In this document: piece after piece, positions 41,860 through 51,383 of the stretch
Position numbering within the stretch: position 1 is the first letter of the stretch
Layout: every line of letters starts with the position of its first letter
DNA from: Glebionis coronaria
Taxonomy: Eukaryota; Streptophyta; Magnoliopsida; Asterales; Asteraceae
Length of the DNA stretch: 64,000 bases
Assembly (NCBI GenBank): GCA_025667525.1
Contig: CM046876.1
Coordinates: forward strand, 26,623,224-26,687,223
Reading direction: 5' to 3'
Notes under the pieces: generated by a model
Databases searched by the model: none
Seen by the model: the letters and a program-made list of their open reading frames with translations, nothing else
What the model was told of the DNA's origin: nothing
Made by a program: the position numbers and the translations under genes

Positions 41860-42114
41860 GTTTTTTGTTTCCGCTGCTCTGGTTGGTTTAGATCTTCTTG
41901 ATCTACGCTCGGTTTGCTGCGCGTGCTACGTAACACATCTCACTCTTTTCTTTTAGTTTTTTTCTTAGATTTTTAGTGGGGTTTAGGAGACGAAGGGATT
42001 AGGTAGTATTGTGGATTTGTTGCTCAGAGGTTCTTGTGTCTATTTGTTTGTAGAGGAGATACAAGGGGTTTTTGTGGTTATTGTTTTCTTTCTTGATTTT
42101 CTGTTACTGTCATC

Positions 42115-43146
42115 ATGGTTGATCCAACTAAAACTGATTCACCTAAAAGTGAGTCACCTAAATCTCCTAAATCTGAAACTGGTGGTGTTAAATTTGATAT
42201 GTGTGATTCTTTATATCTTCACCCTCAAGATATAGGATCTCAGTTAATTTCCTTCAAACTTGAAGGGATTCAGAATTACAAAGTTTGGTTTGCTGCTATT
42301 AGATTAGCTTTACAAACTAGAAATAAGTTGGGGTTTGTTACTCGTACTTGTGTTCAGGACACTAATGATGGTCTTACTAGAGATCAATGGGATATATGTA
42401 ATGCTGTTGTGCTTTCTTGGTTACTTGGTTGTGTTTCACCAGATTTGTATAAGGGTCAAATATTTTCTAAATATGCCTAAGATGTTTGGGATAAACTTGA
42501 GGAAACCTATAATAAACAGGATGGTTCTTTTATATATAATCTTCATCATAAAATCTATACCTTAACTCAATATAGTATGTCATTAAGTGAATATTATCAT
42601 GAGTGTAATTCTTTATGGAGACAGTTTGATTCTCTTGTTGATTTACGTGATTGTATTTGTAAGGGTTCTAAGGCACTTAAGGAGCATGATCAACTTCTTA
42701 GGCTGATGCAGTTCCTCATGGGTCTTGATGATTGTTATTGTGTTGTGAGAAGTCAGATTCTTACATCTGATCCTATACCAGATGTTAGAACTGCTTTTGC
42801 TACACTATCTAGGGATGAGTCCCATAGGAATAGTCTTGGTTCTTCCAAGAGTCCTAAGTCTGTGCCATCTGCTTTTGTTGTTATGTCTGGTGGGAATTCT
42901 AATAATTGGAATAAAGCTTTTAATAAGAATAGCAATAATAATAATTGGAATTCTAACCAGACTGGGTCTGGTGGTTATAGAAATGACAATCTTGTTTACG
43001 AACATTGTAATAAGACTGGTCATACTATAGAAAGATGTTTTGAGCTAATTGGTTATCTAGCTAATTTCAAAAGGAATAATAACAATGCTACTCAAAGTAA
43101 TGTTCATAATGTTAGTGTTAATGATAACAAAGGTGATCAGGGTTAG
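42115..43146 (+). pseudogene. copia gag, element D
   Basis: Capsid-type nucleic-acid-binding structural protein of a copia element. Starts MVDPTKTDSPKSES (lysine/serine-rich). The UBN2-like gag core runs from about residue 40 to 250 (YKVWFAAIRLAL, DVWDKLEETY, MSLSEYYHECNSLWRQFD, LRLMQFLMGLDDCY). An Asn-rich stretch comes next, then a zinc knuckle reading YEHCNKTGHTIERC, where the first cysteine of CX2CX4HX4C is replaced by tyrosine. In-frame TAA at 42478-42480 and TAG at 43144-43146. Inactive. Confidence 0.85.
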
Positions 43147-43177
43147 AGTGTATCTTACACTCTCACCTCTGATCAAT

Positions 43178-44594
43178 ATCAATGATTGACGAAGTTACTG
43201 AGTGTTTCAAGAGATAATACTATGGGTTCTACAAATTGTTGCAGGTACTTTTAAAGTTAATAATTGTATTGTTAGTTTTTTATCCTGTAGATTTTTAACT
43301 ATAAATCAAACATAAGTACTTATAGTACTTATGTTGGGTGGATTATAGATTCTGGGGCTAGCCAACATATAACTTTTTCTGAGAAACTTTTGTTTAATGT
43401 GACTGATGTGCCATACTTAAATTTTAGTGTGGCTCATCCTAATGGGACTTTGGAATATGTGAAAAAAATGGATGTTTTAAAATCAACAATATTATTATTA
43501 AGGATGTGCTGGTTGTTCCTGGGTATAAAGTTAGTCTCTTGTCTGTTTAAAAATTATCTAAGGATAATAAAGTTAATGTGGTTTTTGATGAATCAAAATG
43601 TGTTATTCAGGATTTAACTCAAAAGGTCCTGATGGGGACTGGTAGTGAAAAAGATGGTTTATACTTTCTTGATGAAGGTAGGCCTATTTTTAATAGAAGT
43701 GTTACGTGTTGTCATATGTCTAGTTCTATTTGGCACAATAGACTTAGACATCCTATTGATCAGGTATTGGATGTCCTTAGAAAAGATAATAATGAGATTA
43801 GACTTAATAATTCTGAACCTTGTGATGTGTGCCATAAGGCTAAGCAAACTAAGGAGTCTTTTGTTTTAAGTGATCATAAGACCAAAAATCTTGGTGATGT
43901 TGTTCACCTTGATGTTTGGGGTCCTTATAAAGTTACTAGCAGGGAAGGATTTAGATTTTTTCTCACTGCTGTTGATGATTACACCAGGTCTGTTTGGGTG
44001 TTTTTATTAAAAAGTAAAAATGAAGTTTTTGACTGTATTGTGAGTTTCTTTAATCTTCTTGATAATAAATTTAACAAAAGGGTTATAATTTTTATAAGTG
44101 ACAATGTAACTGAATTTGTTAATCACAAGTTTACTGATTTTGTTAAACTCATGGTATTGTTCATCAAACTACATGTTCTTACACACCCCAGTAAAATGGT
44201 GTTGTTGAGAGAAAACATAGGCATTTACTTAATAGTTATAGAGCCCTCATGTTTCAGGGGGGGCATACCATTAAACATGTGGATTGGGTGTGTGCTAACT
44301 GCTACTTATCTTATTAACAGGTTGCCTATTGCTGTGTTATCTGGTAAAAGTCCTTATAAAATGGTTTATGGGTCTAAACCTAGTATTCTCCATTTGAAAG
44401 AGTTTGGCTATTTATGTTTTTCGACTGTGTTAAATGTTTCTGATAAGTTTGAGTCATATTCTGAAAAATATGTATTTTTTGGATATGCTTTTGATAAAAA
44501 GGGATATAAGTTTTTTTGCTTGGAAAATAAAAAGTTTATTTTTTCAAGGGATGTTAAGTTCTATGAGACTGTTTTCCTTTTAAAAATGATGTGA
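43178..44594 (+). pseudogene. copia protease and integrase, element D
   Basis: After several stops and frame changes (43147-43330), the protease active site reads GWIIDSGASQHIT near 43337. From 43578 a 338-codon frame contains the gag-pre-integrase zinc motif (SIWHNRLRHP, where GHP is usual; CDVCHKAK) and the integrase core (HLDVWGPYKV, FFLTAVDDYTRSVWVFLLKS, ISDNVTEFVN, where DNGTEF is usual). ATYLINRLPI and GYAFDKKGYKFFC follow. A region near 44170-44260 is degraded. It ends shortly before element B. Confidence 0.82.
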
Positions 44595-45928
44595 TTGGTA
44601 AAGATTTAATTTTCTTGTGAAAATGATATTAATGATTTAAACTTTTTAATATAAACAGTCAAAGACCTAGTGAATCCTATGATGATATTGGAGATAGTTA
44701 ATAAGTGTGTAAACACTTATCCTTTTGCCACTAAAATCAAGGAAAAACAAGACCTAATCATGTGTTTAATGTCATAAAAGTCGGAATTACGCGTGGTTTT
44801 GTGTTTTTGTGTTAAAATAGGTACAAATGATCAAAAGAAGAGAAAACACGGGATTTCACGGTCAAATGTTGAAGAAAAGTCCAAAAAAGAGACGAAGACA
44901 AAGTCAAAAGACCAAAAGTGTGCCCAAGATCACGAAACCCAGCAAAATCGACACGGTTTTGAAGATAATTTCAAGAAAACCGAAACCGAGCTCGATTTAG
45001 TGGATTAAATCATTTACGAAGATAAACGGACTTAGTGGGTCCCACATCGGATAAATGGGCTAAAAAGCCCAATACATTTGAATGAATGGATAAGTGGGCT
45101 TCAAGCCCAATTGCTTAAATAAACGGACGGACAAGAAACTTAAATGAGTAAATTGAATATTTACTTTACAAAAGATGGTCAAAACACAATCCACCAGCCC
45201 ATGTAAATAAATAAACGGATGGGAGTATTGGCTATTTTGGATGGCAAATTAAATTGCTAGTCAATTAGATTTGGTCAAACTCAAAATCACTCCACACGTG
45301 TCTTTCCCAATTCACCCCCACTTCTCGTTTTGTTTTATCCCCTCATCTCACATTCACCCCAACCGACTTTTACCTTTTACCCACCCTCGATTTAAACAAA
45401 TACTCACCTACCCACTTCACACATTTCCTTATCTCACCCCACTCTCTTTTATAAAACGTATTTTATTTCACCCCACTCCTTTCATCATTCGGTATTAACT
45501 AGAAAACATAAACCCAACTTCACTTTCTTCTCCACCATTTTACACAGCCTCCAAAACCCTAATTTACCTTAATCAAAAAAAAAAAAAAAAAATTACCCAA
45601 GAAATATTGGGGGTTTTACTAGAAATGGGTAATTCACATGAGTGGGAATTAAATCCCCATAAGAATCGGAGCAAGCACTAGGTGGTCCTCATCTCTCCAA
45701 TCCTATGTGGCTTAATCTAATTGGTCCTCACACCTCACCACAAATCATCCTCCAATAATAAGAAGACACATCATCTTGGAAGAGGCACAAGAAACACAAA
45801 ACCATCCACGGTGGCAATCCGTGTGATGGGTAATTATTATCCACCGTTTGATAAGATGAAAAAGAGAGAGAAAAGAAAGAAGGGTCAAGATTGAAGCCTT
45901 GGGCACCAAGGAGATTAGGGATTTCCCC

Positions 45929-45936
45929 TATAAATC
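45929..45936 (+). promoter_or_regulatory. LTR TATA box of element B (5' copy)
   Basis: TATAAATC in CCCCTATAAATCCCC; repeated at about 52619 in the 3' LTR. Confidence 0.5.
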
Positions 45937-46881
45937 CCCACTCCACAAACATGTAAATCAAGCTTTTCTTTATTTTTTTTCAGTTTCTTAGTTAATTTAG
46001 GAGTAGATTAAATTAGATTTTATTTTCTGAAAATTAGTTTAGGTTAATTGTATTTTTTTTTTAATTTTCCAGTGTTTGTAATTTTTAAATATTAATGAAA
46101 AGTTAATGTTATTTAATTTTTGTCTTCCATATAATTTCCTGCAATTTTCAATTTATTTTAATCTTTAAAGTTGTTTTACTACTGTTCACGTTTTATTGTT
46201 CGAATATAAAATAAATAAATAAATAATAATAATAATAATAAGGGAAAGTGAATTAAATCTCCCCACTGGAGATTTATAAAAAACTGGATCGAAGGGGTAC
46301 TGTTTGGATTCACTGTTGAAGTTGGTTCAATTGGTTCGAGAGATTGATGGTTCGAGAAGATGGTGATGATGTTGATGGTTAAGGAGGAGCGTTTGAATCG
46401 GTGACAAAGGGGGTTCAACGCCCACCTTCGACCCAACGGTTTCTCCAAAGGTTTCGATTCTCTTCTTTTAATTTTATTGTTTAAGATTGTATTACTGCTT
46501 AGACTAGTTTAATTTTTACTACGTGTTGTTTAAGTTTATGTTACTGCTGAGATTTTGTTTTAGATTACATTGTTGTTAAGATTTATTTTAGTTTAGTTTA
46601 TCTGCTTAATTTAGTTTTTTGCACTGTTTGGGTTTATTTAATTGTCTCGGTTTTTTTTTCAGTTTTATCATTAAGATGTGTTGGTTTAGGCTTCGATTTA
46701 TTAAAACTGTTTCGGTTTGAATTTGATTTGCTTATTAAGATTTTAGTTAACAGCTTATTTGTGGTTATTGAGATTTTGTGGTTAGAACTGCCATAGCATA
46801 TTGTTTTTTTGTTGCAGAACAGACTCTTTAGTCTGTAAATTCCAAAATTCTAAAATATCATTAATTAGCAAAAAAAATTGT

Positions 46882-46950
46882 ATGTCCTGGGGTTCGAACC
46901 CAAGACCTTTCGCTTCTCAGCTAAACGCCATAACCATCTCATCTAGACAC
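46882..46950 (-). ncRNA. Antisense tRNA-like sequence in the 5' LTR of element B
   Basis: Read on the minus strand, 69 bases. An acceptor-like GTGTC pairs with GACAT. A D-arm/A-box-like TAGATGAGATGGTTATGGC follows, then an anticodon-like arm CGTTT-AGCTGAG-AAGCG. A T arm TTGGG-TTCGAAC-CCCAG, with a perfect B box, completes it. T33 is missing and the D stem is poor, so it is not a functional tRNA. It is more likely a tRNA-derived (SINE-type) remnant carried by the LTR. Confidence 0.5.
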
Positions 46951-47530
46951 CTTTTTATGTTCACTTTCGCAACAATAAATTAATATAGGCTTTTTATAAT
47001 CTGGCAGTTTTATTTAAGTAGTTTAAATACATTTTTAGTTTAATTAACTTTTAATTCGTTTTTTTTACTTTTCAAAAATACAAAAGACAAAAAATATTTA
47101 ATTTACTTTTATAAATTTTAAATTAGTTTTCGTTTTAGTTTCATTTAAAAATAGTTTTTATTTAAAAGTCTTTAGTTTAAATTAATTAGTTTTCAATTAA
47201 AGTTTTATTTTTAAAAATAGATTTTTTTAAATTAGTTTAAGTTTTATTTAAAAATTTTAAATTTATTAGATTTAAAAGTTAATTTTGTTTAAGTTTTAAA
47301 TAGTTTATATTGTTAATTAGTTTAAATTAGTTTTAAAATTTATTTAAGTTTTAAATTAATTAATTTTCTTTTAATTAAACAGTTTTTAATTAGATTAAAA
47401 TTTTCAAAAAGTTTTATTTTTCCAAACACAAAGTTAAGTCGAAACGATAATTGGTAATCAATTCGAGTGAGTCGAGGAAAACGAACTTAATTAATTGTTA
47501 AAGATAGGATTGCAAAATCTTAGTTTCAAA

Positions 47531-47544
47531 TGGCGCCGCTGCCG
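47531..47544 (+). other. Primer-binding site of element B
   Basis: TGGCGCCGCTGCCG, 2 bp after the LTR. Same tRNA-Asp-type site as in element A. Confidence 0.82.
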
Positions 47545-47936
47545 CTTCGCTCGTACGATTGACGATTTTTAGTGAAGACGTTTGGATTTTGGGATCCGTT
47601 CTTCTTGAACGTTAATTTTCTTGCACAAAAAATCAAAAATACAAAAAAATCAAAAACTTAAAAATACAAAAACATTAAAAAAAATCACAAAAGCAATTTC
47701 TTTCCTAAGAATTGCACCAAAAAAAATTAAAAAAATCCAAAAGTAATACTTTTTCCTAAAAAGTATTACACCAAAAATATTACGTATTAGTGTTAATTTT
47801 TAGTTCGATTTCTTTCGATTTTTCTTGTGTATATATATTTTTTTATTTTTTTTTCTAAAAAAATACAAAAATATTCTTCTTTATCCTCTATTGTGTTTAA
47901 TTCTTTTTTCTCAACCCCTCTTATTTATAATTCTTC
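47545..47936 (+). other. A-rich leader of element B
   Basis: Between primer site and ORF. Repeated AAAAATACAAAAA and AAAAATCAAAAA words, then TTTTTCTT-rich sequence. Element A has a similar A-rich leader at 1700-1790. No gene. Confidence 0.6.
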
Positions 47937-49394
47937 ATGGATTTGTCTTGCGTCCGGTGTGGGAGACCATGGCTCGGTTTTCCAATATGTCCATGGTGTA
48001 CTTGTGCGAAGTGTGGTTCCGATATCGACAATACACAATTTGGATTTTGTCCATTGTGCAATTCTAGAAATTCGTACTTCTCCTCTTACACAAATTTCTC
48101 CCCTCCTCCCGTCTATGACAATCCCTATCTTCAACATGCACCGGTTTTTTCTCAATACCCGTGTTGCAATCATTGTGGGGGCCCTCACGATACTTTCTAT
48201 TGTCAACCGATGAATTATGAGCCACATCCGTGCTATAATTCCGGTTTTCAAAATTTTGAACCCCCACAAAACTCCGTCGTTCATCAACCTTCTATTAAGG
48301 AACAAAGCACTAGTTTGGATGAAATTCTCGAATGCTTAAAACAACTCAAAATTAGCTTGCATGACGAAAGACAACAAGAGCAAGTATCTACTCTTAGTGT
48401 TTCTACTCCTCCTCTTGTGCGTTCTTACTATTTTGATGACGATGAGACTACTATTTCTTGGAGTGATCTTTGTGCTCAATGTCCTAGTGCAATTGTAATC
48501 CCTTCTCTCAATATCCCAAATGCATCTAAGGATCTTGATACATCGAGTGAGATTAGCGATTTTGGGCTCGACAAATTCTTTGATGAAGTTTGTGATGTGC
48601 CGACTTTTGTTGAGCTTACGGACACGATCGTTCCGCTAGTCCATGATCACATACTCACAAATCCAAATGCGATAATTGATTCTTCCAATAAGAGTTCTAT
48701 ATGTGGTGAGTATGATGATTTCATCTTCGAGCCCGAGATTAAGGAAATTATCGACCGAGAGCTAGCTCTTTTACCTCCACTTCCACCTACAAGTGAGGTC
48801 GATTTTTCCAATATCGAGGCCGAACTTGATGAGTTGGAACGTCTTATTTTTAATAATGACGAACCAACTCACATGACCACGCATCCTATTCTCGAGGAGT
48901 TACCTAATAAACACTCCTCTAATGAGAATTACGTTTACCACATTCGTGAGGATTTAACTTATCAACAAATCCCACAAATGAATGATGGTTTCGTACTTGA
49001 CAGTGATCTTTTCGAGAGAATTTCTAAAATCCTCAATGAAGGGAACGACAAACCTTTGTTTGACGAACCTATCTATGATGAAGAAATCGAAGAGATTCAC
49101 GTTCATGAGGATGAATGCTTTGACCCGGGAGGTGACATTGACCAATCTTTGATTGATACCTTTACGGCTTTGCCGAATAGTGACCATCCTATGTCTTTGA
49201 GGGATGACAATTTGTCTCCTTTACCCACCCCACCTCCCGTGGATCACGACCTCACATACTTCTCGTATGTTGAGCGGACTTTTCTCCCATCCAAGACTTA
49301 TCCTCCTGCCTCTCATTTATTATGTTCATCCGGGAACGAGGATAAGATTTTTGATCCCGGTATAACATTCGAGGCTTCCCCATGGACCATTTAA
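47937..49394 (+). CDS. 485-residue double zinc ribbon / zinc knuckle protein of element B
   Basis: Intact single frame. The N-terminus holds four CXXC pairs, C5/C8, C18/C21, C23/C26 and C38/C41, laid out as two zinc ribbons. An aromatic/proline-rich linker follows, then CX2CX3HX4C at C77, C80, H84, C89 (CNHCGGPH), the zinc knuckle typical of Athila/Tat Gag. A coiled-coil-like LDEILECLKQLKISLHDERQ spans about 126-147. The remaining 330 residues are acidic, with paired FDPGG/FDPG motifs near the end, as at the end of Gag-Pro of element A. No capsid core, protease or polymerase. It starts about 390 bp after the primer site and is the only ORF. Likely RNA- or DNA-binding from the zinc motifs, but the function is not known to me. 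Preservation of 485 codons alongside near-identical LTRs suggests either recent movement or use. Confidence 0.8.
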   Translation: MDLSCVRCGRPWLGFPICPWCTCAKCGSDIDNTQFGFCPLCNSRNSYFSSYTNFSPPPVYDNPYLQHAPVFSQYPCCNHCGGPHDTFYCQPMNYEPHPCYNSGFQNFEPPQNSVVHQPSIKEQSTSLDEILECLKQLKISLHDERQQEQVSTLSVSTPPLVRSYYFDDDETTISWSDLCAQCPSAIVIPSLNIPNASKDLDTSSEISDFGLDKFFDEVCDVPTFVELTDTIVPLVHDHILTNPNAIIDSSNKSSICGEYDDFIFEPEIKEIIDRELALLPPLPPTSEVDFSNIEAELDELERLIFNNDEPTHMTTHPILEELPNKHSSNENYVYHIREDLTYQQIPQMNDGFVLDSDLFERISKILNEGNDKPLFDEPIYDEEIEEIHVHEDECFDPGGDIDQSLIDTFTALPNSDHPMSLRDDNLSPLPTPPPVDHDLTYFSYVERTFLPSKTYPPASHLLCSSGNEDKIFDPGITFEASPWTI

Positions 49395-49460
49395 TTCAGG
49401 GCCGAGTCAGGCTCGTGACTCGGTTAACAAAAACAAGCGCTTCTCGGGAGGCAACCCGAT
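49395..49460 (+). other. Conserved hairpin plus GGGAGGCAACCC box (element B)
   Basis: CCGAGTC, loop AGGCTCGT, GACTCGG, a 7-bp perfect stem; then AAGCGCTTCTCGGGAGGCAA. The outer pair is C-G here and T-G in element A, and the loop differs at two positions, as expected if the structure matters. Confidence 0.65.
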
Positions 49461-51369
49461 GATCTATCTTTTATCTTTTATCTATTTTCTACAATAAGTG
49501 TAGGGGGAGCCGTGTAGGTTGTTTTGTGTGTTGTGATTGTGCAGGGACATGTGCTTAATTGATCCACTTTTGGTACTTTTGACGAGACCCGTGTTCCCGT
49601 GTTACCCGTGTACCCGGTTCCTTCGATAAGTTTTTGCTATTGTGATTCTATGTTGTATATAAATAAAACAAATAAATGTAATCACTTTAGTTGTCCCTTC
49701 CTTAGCTCGATTTTAAACAACGTACTCAATGTCCTAAGTGTAGGGGAGTTTAGTCTCCCACATGCTTAAACATTGGGGACAATGTTTATATTAAGTGTAG
49801 GGGGGATTTCTATCGAAATTTTAGTGGCCTTTTCCATGAATTTGACCCTATTTTAACCGGAAAATTTTTAAAAATTTTCAACGTTTTTCAAATTTTTGAT
49901 CTATTTTGGCCTTGTAGTATTTTTATTTTATTTTCTTTTCTTTTTCTCATCGCATCGTATTTATATTTTCAAGAATAAAGTCAAAAATATAATAAATAAA
50001 TAAATAAAATGGTTTTAACAAGTTTAGATGTCTTTGATATATTAGGCCCGTCGTGAATATTTTGACTCAACCCGAGTTTACTTATCCAAGTTTACTCTAG
50101 CTAGTATCCTTAACCATATGGACCTTAATTGGTTTATTAGGCTAAGCATCCACGAGTCTCATTCCTTGAGATTTTAAATTGTGGAGAACGAGAGATGATA
50201 GAGTTAATTATAAGTTCGGTATTCTTTCATTAACTTATGTGAGTTAGTTATGAGCTTTTTCTCCCATCACTTGTTAATAAATATATTTGCAATAAATAAG
50301 GTTGTACGATTTAAAAGGTTACTTAGCTTCTAGCACAAGATCATTTAAAAGTTGCTCGGTATTAATTAGAGTTCATAGCCAAGGCATAACTTATTGAAAC
50401 GGGACGCGAAGATTGGCTTATCCAAAAAGGCCCTAACAAGGCATGAGGATACCCGAGTCCAAAAAAGCCCTCACAAGGCATGAGGATTCACTTTTTTTGC
50501 TAAAGATCCAAAGATGACGTGAAGATCATTAATCCAAATCAATATGATGGATCAAGACACACGACGAGAAGCAATTACTCCCCTAAAGATCATGGAGAAG
50601 TCTATCCAAAAAGACCCTAACAATGTATGAGGATAAATATATCCAACTCCGAAAAGGAGGCGGATCGTTGTATATCAAAATCCTAAATAAAGAAGAGGAT
50701 AAATGAAGAAGTCGTGGTCGTTTGAAGCATCTTTCACTCCTTATGAAAAGAAGACCATAATTTCAAGATCGTCTCTCAAGATTTGAAGTTTGAAGTACAA
50801 GCCAAATATCGGTCCGAGAAAGGTCTCAAATCGTGAAACGAGTTATGCCAAGATATGAACTTTTTGAGGTTTCGAGAAGCCGTTTTAAAAGATTTTGTCC
50901 TTTAGCTAACTATTGATTAAATCGTCCCACTTTATTTTCGGCCTTAATAAATTATCGAAATAAGTAAAAAATGCATCCTCGTGATCATTCGAGACAAAAA
51001 TAAAATACAAGAGATACATCGTAGGAATAAGGGGGTCTAAGTGATTAACTAAACCACATGAGTAAGTGTTAGTTGTGCTATCTTGTAATAACAATGATCT
51101 CGTTTTTGAGCTTGGTATGGGGAACATGAAACTTGAGGGTGATTTATATTCATGACACCAAAGCCCTAATTAAAGTCCTAGACTTCTTTACAAGTTTCTC
51201 CCATCAAATAATTTCCAAGTTAAAATAAATTCTTAATAACTTTTGTCTCCTTTTAAATTTTTATCTTTTCATCATAGTAGTATTAATAAAGGCCGAGATG
51301 GATTAATTATGAGAAAAATGTAACTTTATGCTTTAAAATAATGCATTGCATGGGGTCATTGCAATGGTC
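49461..51369 (+). other. Non-coding 3' internal region of element B
   Basis: No gene. Carries polypurine-like AAGTGTAGGGG boxes at about 49496, 49735 and 49793, the AACATTGGGGACAATG word, and blocks shared with element A (50060-51100), including repeated AAAAAGGCCCTAACAAGG-type words. Confidence 0.6.
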
Positions 51370-51383
51370 AAGTGTAGGGGATT
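51370..51383 (+). other. Polypurine tract of element B
   Basis: AAGTGTAGGGGATT immediately before the 3' LTR; identical to that of element A. Confidence 0.8.

Larger units (their letters stand above)
44699..47528 (+). repeat. 5' LTR of element B
   Basis: Starts TAATAAGTGTGTAAACAC and ends TTAGTTTCA. TATAAATC at 45929. Contains Pro/His-coding-like CACCCC runs (not genes), an AAT microsatellite, an antisense tRNA-like block and a long TTTAAATTAGTTTAA-rich 3' part. Confidence 0.92.

Noticed and set aside
45271..45498. Proline/histidine-rich ORFs in the LTRs of element B (also 51956-52183)
   Set aside because: Low-complexity CACCCC-rich LTR sequence, same in both LTRs, with no domain.
46882..46950. 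A functional tRNA gene
   Set aside because: T33 is absent, the D stem does not pair and the length is short; retained only as a tRNA-like remnant.
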